Shown here piece by piece: positions 1-10,322 of a stretch of 64,000 bases of DNA (the first letter of the stretch is position 1; each line of letters opens with the position of its first letter). The position numbers were made by a program, and so were the translations under genes. This DNA comes from Sphaerisporangium fuscum (lineage in GTDB: Bacteria; Actinomycetota; Actinomycetes; Streptosporangiales; Streptosporangiaceae): assembly GCF_018531465.1 (NCBI RefSeq), contig NZ_JAHDTF010000016.1, forward strand, positions 186,001 to 250,000, in the 5' to 3' direction. The notes beneath the pieces were generated by a model that worked only from the letters and a program-made list of their open reading frames with translations, had not been told where the DNA came from and did no database searches.

Positions 1-1359
1 GGGGGAGAGGCCGCGGCGCCGGCGCAGAAGCCGGACGCCAAGAAGCCCGTGGCCAAGAAGGCCGCGCCGGCGAAGAAGGCCGCCCCAGCCCCTGACGCTC
101 CCACCAAGGTCGCAACCCCTGCAGCCCTCGCCAAGAAGGCCAAGCCGGAGGTCGCCGTGCCAGCGTCGCCGTCACCGAAGATCGAAACCAAGCCCAAGAT
201 CTCCTCCGAGGACGACGAGGAGCTCGAGCTCGAGGGCGACCTCGAACTCGAGGACTTCGACATCGAGGGCGACCTCGAGGCCGAGACCGACGACACCGAC
301 ACCGAGGTCGAGGCCGAGGTCGAGGTGGAGATCGAGGCCGAGACCGAGGACGAGCCGAAGGCCGTCGTGGTCCAGAGCGACGACGAGGTCCTGATCCTCT
401 CCGACGACGACGATGACGCGCCCGTCGCGCAGGTCGCCGCCGCGGGCGCCACCGCCGACCCCGTCAAGGACTATCTCAAGCAGATCGGCAAGGTCCCCCT
501 GCTCAACGCCGAGCAGGAGGTCGAGCTGGCCAAGCGCATCGAGGCCGGCCTGTTCGCCGAGGAGCAGCTGGCCAACGACGGCGAGCGGCTCCCGGTCGAC
601 GTCCGCGCCGAGCTCGAGTGGATCGCCGAGGACGGCCGCCGCGCCAAGAACCACCTGCTGGAGGCCAACCTCCGTCTGGTGGTCTCGCTGGCCAAGCGCT
701 ACACCGGCCGCGGCATGCTCTTCCTCGACCTGATCCAGGAGGGCAACCTCGGCCTGATCCGTGCGGTCGAGAAGTTCGACTACACCAAGGGTTACAAGTT
801 CTCCACCTACGCCACGTGGTGGATCCGCCAGGCGATCACCCGAGCCATGGCCGACCAGGCGCGCACCATCCGCATCCCGGTCCACATGGTCGAAGTGATC
901 AACAAGCTGGCCCGGGTCCAGCGGCAGATGCTGCAGGACCTCGGCCGTGAGCCCACCCCCGAAGAGCTGGCCCGCGAGCTCGACATGACCCCCGAGAAGG
1001 TCGTCGAGGTCCAGAAGTACGGCCGGGAGCCGATCTCCCTGCACACCCCCCTCGGCGAGGAGGGCGACAGCGAGTTCGGTGACCTGATCGAGGACTCCGA
1101 GGCCATCGTCCCGGCCGACGCGGTCAGCTTCACCCTCCTCCAGGAGCAGCTCCACTCCGTGCTCGACACCCTCTCTGAGCGCGAGGCGGGCGTGGTGTCC
1201 ATGCGCTTCGGCCTGACCGACGGCCAGCCGAAGACGCTCGACGAGATCGGCAAGGTCTACGGCGTGACGCGCGAGCGCATCCGCCAGATCGAGTCCAAGA
1301 CCATGTCGAAGCTGCGGCACCCGTCCCGTTCCCAGGTGCTGCGCGACTACCTCGACTGA
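1..1359 (+). CDS. rpoD: RNA polymerase principal sigma factor (HrdB/SigA type), 5' partial
   Basis: Principal sigma-70 factor, which directs core RNA polymerase to housekeeping promoters. The reading frame is open to base 1; the GTG at 49 sits inside a Lys/Ala/Pro-rich stretch without a ribosome binding site, so the true start probably lies upstream. Counting from that GTG, a basic N-terminus is followed by a very acidic Asp/Glu block (about residues 52-125), then region 1.2 (DPVKDYLKQIGKVPLL), region 2 with the DLIQEGNLGLIRAVEKFD core and the -10-reading segment TYATWWIRQAITRA, region 3, and region 4 with the -35-reading helix VTRERIRQIE near the C-terminus. This N-terminal extension is typical of actinobacterial HrdB. 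Two strong hairpins follow the stop. Function is certain; only the start is unseen. Confidence 0.97.
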   Translation, partial: GGEAAAPAQKPDAKKPVAKKAAPAKKAAPAPDAPTKVATPAALAKKAKPEVAVPASPSPKIETKPKISSEDDEELELEGDLELEDFDIEGDLEAETDDTDTEVEAEVEVEIEAETEDEPKAVVVQSDDEVLILSDDDDDAPVAQVAAAGATADPVKDYLKQIGKVPLLNAEQEVELAKRIEAGLFAEEQLANDGERLPVDVRAELEWIAEDGRRAKNHLLEANLRLVVSLAKRYTGRGMLFLDLIQEGNLGLIRAVEKFDYTKGYKFSTYATWWIRQAITRAMADQARTIRIPVHMVEVINKLARVQRQMLQDLGREPTPEELARELDMTPEKVVEVQKYGREPISLHTPLGEEGDSEFGDLIEDSEAIVPADAVSFTLLQEQLHSVLDTLSEREAGVVSMRFGLTDGQPKTLDEIGKVYGVTRERIRQIESKTMSKLRHPSRSQVLRDYLD

Positions 1360-1367
1360 CGACCGCC

Positions 1368-1398
1368 GGCTCCCGTCTCCTCGCTGGAGGCGGGAGCC
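1368..1398 (+). terminator. Hairpin just after rpoD stop
   Basis: Thirteen-base arms (1368-1380 and 1386-1398) with a 5-base loop; one position is a G-T wobble. It starts 8 bases after the stop. There is no T tract, as is common in high-GC actinobacteria. First of two tandem hairpins. Confidence 0.7.
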
Positions 1399-1437
1399 GC
1401 GCGTCCGTGCGGGGCGACCCCAGGTCCGCCTGTGTGA

Positions 1438-1469
1438 GAACCCTTCCCGGTGATCTCCGGGAAGGGTTC
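1438..1469 (+). terminator. Second hairpin downstream of rpoD
   Basis: Perfect 13-base arms (1438-1450, 1457-1469) around a 6-base loop, ending in GGGTTCTCG. It lies between convergent rpoD and yaaA, so it may serve both. Confidence 0.8.
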
Positions 1470-1515
1470 TCGCGTGCCCGGCTCGCTGTGAATGCGATTA
1501 CGAACCGGTAAAGAA

Positions 1516-2280
1516 TTACGAACGCACGACCACGTCGAGCACCCACGGCCTGCCCTCGCGGGGCGGCGGGCCGAGCTCGGCGACATGACCGAGATCACCC
1601 AGCAGCTCCGCCAGCTCCCGCGGCCCGGCGGGCTCGGCGCCCGACTCCGCCAGCGAGCGGGCCACCGCGCCGCGCGTCGCCTTGGCCATGTGACTGACCA
1701 CCGTGCGCGAGCCGCCGGTCTCCCTGAGCACACGCACCGTGACGGCGCGGGAGCCGGGCTGCCACGCCTGGGCGTAGGTGGACGACCGGAGATCCACCAC
1801 CGGCCCGGCCTCCGCCTCCAGGGCCTCCCTGAGGAAGGGCCTCCAGTGCGCGGCCAGATTGCCGAGCGGCGGAAGTCTCACGCCCATCGACAGGCGATAC
1901 GGGGGCACCGGGTCCGACAGGCGCAGCGCGCCCCACAGGCCCGAGAACACGACCATGGAACGCTCCGCACGCCGCCGTGCTCCGGCCTCCAGCGTGGCGA
2001 ACCCGAGGTTGTCGTACAGCACGCCCGTGTAGAGCCAAGCGGCGGGCAAGGTGGGGGCGGTGCGCAGCCGGCGGTTCTTGCCGAGCTCGCCCGCCTGCCC
2101 CGTCGACAGGCCGAGCACCGCCAGCGCCTCGTCCTGCGGCCCCTCGCTGAGCGCGCTGAGGGCGTGCAGGGTCTTCTCGCGCGCGGAGGTGAGGGCGGGG
2201 AAGCTCAGGGCGTCGAGGTCGAGCGGCGGCCCGTCACCTTCGGCGGCCTTGCCCTCGGACGGCGGAAGCAGGATCAGCAT
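1516..2280 (-). CDS. yaaA: YaaA family peroxide stress protein
   Basis: 254 residues, close to the usual size of the family (E. coli YaaA is 258). It opens with the family signature MLILLPPSEGK and has the internal blocks LYTGVLYDNL, FSGLWGALR and VVSHMAKATRG that mark YaaA (DUF328/UPF0246). In E. coli, YaaA limits intracellular iron damage after peroxide stress and binds DNA; the activity of actinobacterial members is not established. The start ATG at 2280 is fixed by the conserved N-terminus; the longer open frame upstream runs antisense to the divergent acetyltransferase and is not coding. It converges on rpoD. Confidence 0.9.
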   Translation of the reverse strand: MLILLPPSEGKAAEGDGPPLDLDALSFPALTSAREKTLHALSALSEGPQDEALAVLGLSTGQAGELGKNRRLRTAPTLPAAWLYTGVLYDNLGFATLEAGARRRAERSMVVFSGLWGALRLSDPVPPYRLSMGVRLPPLGNLAAHWRPFLREALEAEAGPVVDLRSSTYAQAWQPGSRAVTVRVLRETGGSRTVVSHMAKATRGAVARSLAESGAEPAGPRELAELLGDLGHVAELGPPPREGRPWVLDVVVRS

Positions 2281-2379
2281 GGGTTCCGATCCTAGTCGCC
2301 CGCAGGTCAGCCGGGTCGCCGCCGTACGTCCGGAGGCCCCTGGAGAGCATCGCCCGGGCGGCTCGGCTACTCTTCGCCG

Positions 2380-3111
2380 ATGGCTGGCAAGAGCTTCGAT
2401 TTCGACGGCCTGGTCCACCGGGCCTGGCCGGCGCCGTACCAGGAAGAGCACGACGGGTGGATCCTGCGGCACGCCGACGGGGTGACGAAACGGGCCAATT
2501 CCGTTCTCCCGTCGGGAAGTCCGGCGGATCTCGACAAGGCGATCGGCGCGGCCGAGAGCTTCTACGCCGGGCGCGGGCTGCCCTGCGTCTTCTCCATCGG
2601 CCCCGGGGCGCCGGAGGGCCTGGACGAGTCGCTGGCCGCGCGCGGGTACCGCCTGGTGGACGAGACCTCGTTCATGGTCGCCTCGATCGAAGAGGAGATC
2701 GCGCCGTCCGGACACGAGGTCACCATCGCCGGACAGCCGTCCGAGGAGTGGCTCGCCACCTGGTGGGCCGTGGACGGGCGGTTCGGGACGGACGGCCTGG
2801 CCGCCGCGGAACGGATCCTGCGAGGGGTGCCGGCCAGGTACGCCGCCGTCGAGCGTGACGGCGAGCCGGTCGCGGTGGGCCGCTCGGTGCTCCAGGGCAC
2901 CACGCTCGGGATCTACTGCATGGCCACACTGCCGACGGCCCGGCGCCACGGCCTCGCCCGGGGCGTGCTGCGGGCGCTGCTGGCGGACGGCAGGGCACGG
3001 GGCGCCCGCGACGCCTACCTGGTCGTCGTGGCGTCCAACTCCTCGGCCCAGGCGCTGTACGAGGGAGAGGGCTTCCGCCCGGCGGGCGGCTACCACTACC
3101 GCGTCAGGTGA
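2380..3111 (+). CDS. GNAT family N-acetyltransferase
   Basis: 243 residues. The C-terminal half is a GNAT fold: the acetyl-CoA pyrophosphate-binding region reads PTARRHGLARGVLRAL (about residues 186-201), followed by AYLVVVASNSSAQALYEGEGF, the usual beta5-alpha4 element of these enzymes. The N-terminal about 110 residues form a second, degenerate GNAT-like lobe of the kind seen in single-chain tandem GNAT proteins. The substrate is not predictable. It diverges from yaaA over a 99-base spacer that must hold both promoters. The ATG at 2380 lacks an obvious ribosome binding site, so leaderless translation is possible. Confidence 0.85.
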   Translation: MAGKSFDFDGLVHRAWPAPYQEEHDGWILRHADGVTKRANSVLPSGSPADLDKAIGAAESFYAGRGLPCVFSIGPGAPEGLDESLAARGYRLVDETSFMVASIEEEIAPSGHEVTIAGQPSEEWLATWWAVDGRFGTDGLAAAERILRGVPARYAAVERDGEPVAVGRSVLQGTTLGIYCMATLPTARRHGLARGVLRALLADGRARGARDAYLVVVASNSSAQALYEGEGFRPAGGYHYRVR

Positions 3112-3116
3112 CCGTG

Positions 3117-3153
3117 TCGCCCGCGTCCGGCGCCGGAAAGAGCGACGCGGCGA
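3117..3153. terminator. Weak hairpin between convergent genes
   Basis: Imperfect arms 3117-3127 and 3144-3153 with one bulged C and a 16-base loop, placed 6 bases after the acetyltransferase stop. Confidence 0.35.
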
Positions 3154-3248
3154 GCCCCGGGCCGAGTCCGAGAGGACATCGGCCGAGATCGCCGCGTTCG
3201 CAGTATGAGGTTGTCGCTCAGTTATGGATCAGAACGGCGAGCGCACGC

Positions 3249-3476
3249 TCACCGTTCGCCGGTGGTGGAGTTGGGGGTTTCGCTGAGGCGCGCCGACTCG
3301 TCCTGGATGTGGGCACCCTTGTCGCGCAGGGCCGCGATGTGCCGACGCCCGTGGTGGGCGCAGAACAGCAGCTCCCCGCCCATGGGGAGGCACGCGCGGA
3401 TGTACGCCGGGGCGCCGCACCGGTCGCAGCGGTCGACGGCCGTAAGCGGCTTGGTGGGGGCGAGAGCTCCAGTCAC
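3249..3476 (-). CDS. DUF7455 small zinc-ribbon-like protein
   Basis: 75 residues. The core has CDRCGAPAYI then, about 20 residues on, FCAHHGRRH, giving a Cys-x2-Cys/Cys-x2-His arrangement that could hold one zinc. This matches the actinobacterial DUF7455 family, which recurs between the principal sigma gene and parE in this phylum, as here. No function is established. The start ATG (3476) was chosen over a longer frame because the family starts a few residues before the CxxC. Confidence 0.8.
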   Translation of the reverse strand: MTGALAPTKPLTAVDRCDRCGAPAYIRACLPMGGELLFCAHHGRRHIAALRDKGAHIQDESARLSETPNSTTGER

Positions 3477-3711
3477 GTATCGCCTTTCGGGTCACCCCAC
3501 TGACGTGGGGATTTGGCGTCAGTCACTTGGCTCAACATCTAACCCGATGCAGACGTTCCCAATCGCGATCGGGATACGCCGAGAGCGGAATGGGTCATTG
3601 CGGACCGGTCATGCGGTAGACGGCTGACACCGGATCCCTTGTTGGTGGCACGCTTAGGCGCGCTGGAACATCAAGAAACCAGGTAGGCTACGCACACATG
3701 TTCGATGCTCG

Positions 3712-5796
<2,085 letters not shown>

Positions 5797-6479
5797 CGCC
5801 TCCCGGCCGGCGGCCCTCTGCTCGGGCCGGCGTGCCGGACTGACGGCCCACAGCCCGGCGCGACACGCTCGGGGCCTGAGCGCGCTCAAGGCCCGGCGTG
5901 ACGGCTCAGCGTGCAGTGTGCCGCGCGGTGGCCGCGACGACCCGCCGTGACGTACTGACGGCCCGGTGTGACGCGCTCGCGGCCTCGATCCGCCCGCGCG
6001 GGGTCACCCGTCCTCGCACGGGTCACCCGCCCTCGCGCGCTCCTGAACGCGCGTCTCGTGCGTCCCTGCGGGCCTTGGCGGCGCCGATGCGCGCGGGGGA
6101 GGGGCTTCGCCTCTCCGCGGCGGCGACGGCGCTCAGAACGGCTCGAGAGGCCGCGCAAGGGTGGCGCCGGGCGCGAGCCTGAGGGACGACCCCAAACCGC
6201 TCAGCGGCCACCTACGCTTCATGCTGGCCAGGGCCGCGATCCGCCGTGTCCCCGAGCCGCGTCCGGTTCACTGATGGGCGCGGCCGTGATCGGTTGCCGT
6301 CCTGAGCGGCGTGAGGGCTGCGTCCGGTTGTCCGGTGGGCAGGGGTTGTGATCGGGCGCGTCCCGGGCCGCGTGACGGTCGTGCCGGTCGGTTTCGCCGC
6401 CTCGGCGGGCTCGTCGTTCCCGGATGACGCGGCGTCGGCCGCGGGCTCACCGCGACCGGCGCCTGACGTGGACTGGGGC
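5797..6479. other. 683-bp gene-free region with degenerate repeats
   Basis: No open frame has convincing codon use or a recognisable product. The first 200 bases contain several diverged copies of a GGCCCGGCGTGACG-like motif; a second pair of similar blocks built around CTGCGTCCGGTT occupies about 6255-6370. It looks like decayed tandem repeats rather than a gene. Confidence 0.5.
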
Positions 6480-6980
6480 TCACAGTTCTACGGGCATCAG
6501 CTTCCCGGTGTGGACGTCGTAGAGGGCGCCGCCGACGTTCAGGCTCTGCGGCAGGTAGGGGTAGGTGCGGATCCTGATCAGGTCACGCCGCAGCGCGGCG
6601 TCCTGGTCGGGCACGGTGTGGAACTCCAGGCTCCGCGTGTCCACCCCGTACTCCTTGCTGATCAACTGGTGGACGTCCTCGTCCGTCGACTTGGCCATCC
6701 GGCAGTCGGTGTGCGGCATCACCAGCACGCGGTCCACGCCGAGGAGGTAGACCGCGAGGATCAGGGTCCTCAGGACGTCGTCGGTGACGCGGGCGCCCGC
6801 GTTGCGCAGGATCTTGGCGTCGCCGGCCTGAAGACCGAGCAGGTTGAGCGGGTCGATCCGGGAGTCCATGCAGGTCACCACGGCAAGCCCACGGGCCGCG
6901 CGTCCGGTCATGCCTGAGTGGCTGAAGGTCTGGGCATAGCGCTCGTTCGCGGCGAGCAGGTCGTCGAAGGCACCGGTCAT
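6480..6980 (-). CDS. Beta-class carbonic anhydrase
   Basis: 166 residues. Interconverts CO2 and bicarbonate. Zinc ligands of the beta class are visible: Cys in VVTCMDSRID (with the Asp-Arg dyad), and the His/Cys pair in VMPHTDCRM. The NAGAR element that follows the first ligand is also present. Size fits the short actinobacterial form. The ATG at 6980 starts MTGAFDDLLAANERYAQTF, matching where homologues begin; an in-frame extension to 7061 has no family support. It diverges from the gene at 7119. Confidence 0.93.
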   Translation of the reverse strand: MTGAFDDLLAANERYAQTFSHSGMTGRAARGLAVVTCMDSRIDPLNLLGLQAGDAKILRNAGARVTDDVLRTLILAVYLLGVDRVLVMPHTDCRMAKSTDEDVHQLISKEYGVDTRSLEFHTVPDQDAALRRDLIRIRTYPYLPQSLNVGGALYDVHTGKLMPVEL

Positions 6981-7118
6981 GTGGTCAATATTCCCGGATG
7001 TCGGTTTTCGCAATACGTCAGGGGTGCCTCGGGATGGCGTGAGCAAAGTCACGACGATCAAGCGTTACGCTCGGTGATGATTACTTCGCTGTGAGTGTCA
7101 GATCGTGGAGGCTTCGCC

Positions 7119-7559
7119 GTGGGGATGACCGACTCGCTCGCCGGCTATCTGCGCGCCCGGGCCCGATGGCGGCTCGACCGCGTCCAGAGCAACGACGACG
7201 GCTGGAACGCGCGCTGTGCCCTGGCGCTGCTCGACGCCGCCGCCTACGCCGAGACCCTCGGTGACGACGACCCGCTGATCTCCGCGCTGAACGAGGCCGG
7301 CTGTTTCGGCCCCTACGGAATCGGCGAATTCGAACCAGGTGAGGCGGCGGCCAGGCTCATCGACTTCTGGCACGAGGGCGAACCGTGGGAGCTTCTGGCC
7401 GCCATCCCCGGCGCCCCGGGAGAGGACCGGTCCTCCACTCCGGGCGAAGAGGGCAAATGCCCCTCTCCTGATCTCGAAGACCCCCAGGGCGGCACGATCG
7501 TCCCCCCTGGCTCCGAAGCCAGGGGGGACGGGCGTTTCCGGTCCCGCTGGCGCGGGTGA
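7119..7559 (+). CDS. Hypothetical protein, C-terminus in repeat DNA
   Basis: Not recognised. 146 residues from GTG 7119, chosen because a GGAGG sits 7 bases upstream at 7107-7111; an in-frame GTG at 7095 lacks a ribosome binding site. The first about 100 residues look like a real soluble, mostly helical domain (WRLDRVQSNDDGWNARCALALLDAAAYAETL, shown here only as a composition example, is Ala/Leu/Asp-rich). The last about 45 residues are Gly/Pro/Arg-rich and run across a perfect DNA hairpin (7502-7527), so the tail probably arose by read-through into former intergenic DNA. No function is proposed. Confidence 0.6.
   Translation: MGMTDSLAGYLRARARWRLDRVQSNDDGWNARCALALLDAAAYAETLGDDDPLISALNEAGCFGPYGIGEFEPGEAAARLIDFWHEGEPWELLAAIPGAPGEDRSSTPGEEGKCPSPDLEDPQGGTIVPPGSEARGDGRFRSRWRG
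7502..7527. repeat. Perfect 11-bp stem, 4-base loop hairpin
   Basis: Arms 7502-7512 and 7517-7527 pair perfectly with loop CCGA. It lies inside the end of the 7119 frame. It could be an old terminator now within the coding tail. Confidence 0.6.
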
Positions 7560-7575
7560 CGTCACGGCCGGCGCC

Positions 7576-7677
7576 GGGACGTCGAAAGGAGGCGTGGCGG
7601 TGGGACGCCGGAAGGGGGCGTGGCGCTGGGACGCCGGAAGGGGGCGTGGCGCTGGGACGTCGAGAGGCGTGGCACCC
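7576..7677. repeat. 26-bp tandem repeat, about 3.8 copies
   Basis: Units start at 7576, 7602, 7628 and 7654, each beginning GGGACG and containing GGCGTGGCG. The second and third copies are identical. It follows the stop of the 7119 gene and faces the convergent redoxin gene. Confidence 0.85.
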
Positions 7678-7738
7678 GTCGCCGCTGTGGTCCGGGCGCG
7701 CCCTTCGGGGACGTCTGCCGGCGCGGCCCGTCCACGGG

Positions 7739-8302
7739 TCAGGACGGCCCGTTGCCCGGCTTCCACTTGATGCCGCAGCCCAGGCTGGGGTGCTGCTCTC
7801 CAGGGACGGCCTCGCCGGCGAGCACCGCGTCGACGGCCCGCCGCAGCGACGCGCCGGTCACCGGCACCTGATTGGACGGACGGGCGTCGTCGAACTCCCC
7901 CCGATAGGCGAGGCGGCGGTCGGCGTCGTACAGGAAGAAGTCGGGCGTACAGGCGGCCTTGTAGGCGCGGGCGACATCCTGTGATTCGTCGACCAGGTAC
8001 GGAAAGCCGAAACCCGCCCGCGCGGCCTGCTCCGCGAGGTGGGCGGCGTCGTCGTCCGGGTAGTTCTTCACGTCGTTGCTGCAGATGGCGACCGTGGTCA
8101 ACCGGTCGCGGTAGTCGGCGGCCAGTTCGCCGATGCCCTGCTCGATCCGGCGGACGTACGGACAGTGGTTGGACAGAAAGACGATCAGAGTCGCCGGGGT
8201 GGCCTTCAGGTCGGCCAGGGACACGTGACCTCCGTCGATCGACGGCAGGTCGAACTCGGGCGCGGGAGTGCCGAGCGGAACCATGAACGAGGTGACAGCC
8301 AT
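7739..8302 (-). CDS. Thioredoxin-family (peroxiredoxin-like) protein
   Basis: 187 residues with a thioredoxin fold of the AhpC/TSA-redoxin group: an N-terminal GTPAPEFDLPSIDG, then the active-site region FLSNHCPYVRRIEQG, where a single Cys precedes Pro-Tyr-Val in place of CxxC, and the cis-Pro segment TPDFFLYDADRRLAYRGEFDD. No signal peptide, so cytoplasmic. This subfamily is widespread in actinobacteria and its reductant and substrate are unassigned. The C-terminal Gly-Cys-Gly-Ile-Lys-Trp motif with a second Cys is also typical. Start at ATG 8302 (MAVTSF) fits homologues; ATG 8320 is an in-frame alternative. Confidence 0.88.
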   Translation of the reverse strand: MAVTSFMVPLGTPAPEFDLPSIDGGHVSLADLKATPATLIVFLSNHCPYVRRIEQGIGELAADYRDRLTTVAICSNDVKNYPDDDAAHLAEQAARAGFGFPYLVDESQDVARAYKAACTPDFFLYDADRRLAYRGEFDDARPSNQVPVTGASLRRAVDAVLAGEAVPGEQHPSLGCGIKWKPGNGPS

Positions 8303-8514
8303 GCGGCCATTGTCCGCCACCCCTCCCCGCTACCTCGCGAGTGGCCGTACCCTCGCGTGTTTCACGCGGGCAGGGCCGGATAGGGGATGGGCGCTCGAAG
8401 GCGCCGTGCCGGCGGGCGACGTCGGCACCCGATGAACGGCTTCGTCGATCGACGACACCTATGTGCGACCATCGGTGGTGTCGATGTGCGGAACCGTCGG
8501 AAAGAGGGAGTGTG

Positions 8515-8892
8515 ATGAGCGCGATCGCGCGGATGCGGGCCATGGTGCTCGACTGCCCGGACCCCAAGGCCCTGGCCGACTTCTACTCGGCGGTCCTCGG
8601 GTGGGAGATCGTCTACGAGGAGCCCGACTGGGTGAGCCTCGGCGACGGAGGGGAGTACAGACTGTCGTTCCAGAGAGTGGACGACTACCAGCCGCCGAAC
8701 TGGCCGAGCTCGGAGCATCCGCAGCAGCTCCACATCGACCTCACGGTGGACGACCGTGCGAAGGCGGAGAAAGAGGTCATGGCCCTCGGCGCCGTCAAGC
8801 ACCCCCACCAGCCAGGAGAGAAGGAGGACGGCGACTTCACCGTCTTCCTCGACCCGGCAGGCCACCCCTTCTGCCTCTGCGACGCAAACTGA
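8515..8892 (+). CDS. VOC family (glyoxalase/bleomycin-resistance-like) protein
   Basis: 125 residues, one vicinal-oxygen-chelate module: MRAMVLDCPDPKALADFYSAVL, WVSLGDGG, LHIDLTV and the closing FTVFLDPAGHPFCLCD. Putative metal ligands are the His in LHIDL and residues near the C-terminal strand. These small proteins act as lyases, dioxygenases or binding proteins, so no substrate can be given. The start is ATG 8515 (an adjacent in-frame GTG at 8512 is possible) behind AGAGGGAG. Its 3' flank decays into a 55-bp tandem repeat. Confidence 0.85.
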   Translation: MSAIARMRAMVLDCPDPKALADFYSAVLGWEIVYEEPDWVSLGDGGEYRLSFQRVDDYQPPNWPSSEHPQQLHIDLTVDDRAKAEKEVMALGAVKHPHQPGEKEDGDFTVFLDPAGHPFCLCDAN

Positions 8893-8959
8893 CCAGGCAG
8901 CGACAAGGAGCACTCCCACCCCATCACCTTCGCGAGCAGCCCGACCATACGCTAGCGGC

Positions 8960-9089
8960 GAGGGACGATCCCGGCTGATCACTCCTGAGACGCAGCCTGC
9001 CCAGGCGCTGCGGGGAGGGACGGCCTCGGTTGATCTTCTCTGAAGGGCAGCCTGATCAGGCGAGGTGAGGAGGGACGGCTTCGGTCAGG
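8960..9089. repeat. 55-bp tandem repeat, about 2.3 copies
   Basis: Units begin GAGGGACG at 8960, 9015 and 9070 and share GCAGCCTG and CAGGCG blocks. Diverged, non-coding, downstream of the VOC gene. Confidence 0.7.
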
Positions 9090-9093
9090 ATGG

Positions 9094-9124
9094 GAGCACG
9101 CCGGTGGGGGTGTCCGGCGTGCTC
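9094..9124. terminator. Bidirectional terminator hairpin
   Basis: Perfect 11-base arms (9094-9104 and 9114-9124) around a 9-base loop, between the convergent VOC and alcohol dehydrogenase genes. Confidence 0.8.
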
Positions 9125-9137
9125 GTGGTCGACCTGG

Positions 9138-10313
9138 TCAGGCCCAGGGTTTCAAGACGATCTTGTTGCACTCGTTCTGCTTGTGCTTGAACATCTCGAA
9201 ACCGCGCGGGGCGTCCATCAGCGACATCCGGTGGCTGACGACGAAGCTGGGGTCGATGTCCCCGTTGCGGATCCTGTCCAGCAGGGGCCGCATGTACCGC
9301 TGCACGTGGCACTGCCCGGTCTTCAAGGTGAGCGACCGGTTCATCAACGAGCCCATCGGGAACTTGTCGACCAGCCCGCCGTAGACACCGATGACCGAGA
9401 CGATCCCGCCGTTGCGGCAGGCCATGATCGCCTCCCGCAGCGCGTACGGCCGGTCGGTCTCCACCCGGGCCGCCTGCTTCGCCCGGTCGTAGGCGTGCAT
9501 GGCGGGGATCGGGTAGTGCGCCTCCATGCCCACGGCGTCGATGCACGCGTCCGGGCCACGGCCGGCGGTCATGTCGCGCAGCGCGTCCAGGACCTCCACC
9601 TGCTCGTAGTCGATCGTCTCCGCGCCCGTGCGCTCGATGTTCCTCAGCCGGTACGGGAAGCGGTCGATGGCGATGACCCGTTCGGCGCCCAGCATGAAGG
9701 CGCTGGCGGCGGCGAACTGGCCGACCGGTCCGGCTCCCCAGATGGCGATGACGTCGCCGGGCTTGATGTCGCACATCTCCGCCCCCATGTACCCGGTGGG
9801 GAAGATGTCGGACAGGAACAGCACCTGCTCGTCCGGCAGGTCGTCCTCGACCTTGATCGGTCCGACGTCGGCGAACGGCACCCGGGCGTACTGGGCCTGA
9901 CCTCCGGCGTAGCCCCCCAGCATGTGGGAGTAGCCGAAGATGCCCGCCGGGGTGTGGCCCATGATCTTCTCGGCCAGGCCGGCGTTCGGGTTGGTGTTCT
10001 CGCACACCGAGTACAAGCCGTGTTCGCACGCCGCGCACCGGCCGCAGGCGATCGGGAACGGCACGACGACCCGGTCGCCCACCTGGAGGTTGCGCACCTC
10101 CGGGCCCACCTCGACGACCTCTCCCATGAACTCGTGGCCGAGGATGTCGCCCGACTTCATCGTCGGGATGAAGCCGTCGTACAGGTGCAGGTCGGACCCG
10201 CAGATCGCCGTGGACGTGACGCGGACGACGGCGTCGTGGGCGTTCAGGATCTGGGGGTCGGGTACCTCGAGGACCTCGACACTGTTGCGGCCCATCCAGC
10301 AGTTGGCCTTCAC
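9138..10313 (-). CDS. Zinc-dependent alcohol dehydrogenase (formaldehyde dehydrogenase-like MDR)
   Basis: 391 residues, medium-chain dehydrogenase. Catalytic zinc ligands appear as Cys38 in AICGSD and the GHE of LGHEFMGEV; the structural zinc loop is CGRCAACEHGLYSVC, and the NAD-binding Rossmann motif is WGAGPVGQFAAASA. The long insertion after the structural zinc (GYSHMLGGYAGGQAQYARVP) is typical of the cofactor-independent formaldehyde dehydrogenase/FDH-like branch often annotated glutathione-dependent. This phylum uses mycothiol instead of glutathione, so the true substrate is open. GTG start behind GAGGAGG. The SRPBCC gene ends 9 bases upstream, so the two are one transcript. Confidence 0.9.
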   Translation of the reverse strand: MKANCWMGRNSVEVLEVPDPQILNAHDAVVRVTSTAICGSDLHLYDGFIPTMKSGDILGHEFMGEVVEVGPEVRNLQVGDRVVVPFPIACGRCAACEHGLYSVCENTNPNAGLAEKIMGHTPAGIFGYSHMLGGYAGGQAQYARVPFADVGPIKVEDDLPDEQVLFLSDIFPTGYMGAEMCDIKPGDVIAIWGAGPVGQFAAASAFMLGAERVIAIDRFPYRLRNIERTGAETIDYEQVEVLDALRDMTAGRGPDACIDAVGMEAHYPIPAMHAYDRAKQAARVETDRPYALREAIMACRNGGIVSVIGVYGGLVDKFPMGSLMNRSLTLKTGQCHVQRYMRPLLDRIRNGDIDPSFVVSHRMSLMDAPRGFEMFKHKQNECNKIVLKPWA

Positions 10314-10322
10314 GACCCCTCC

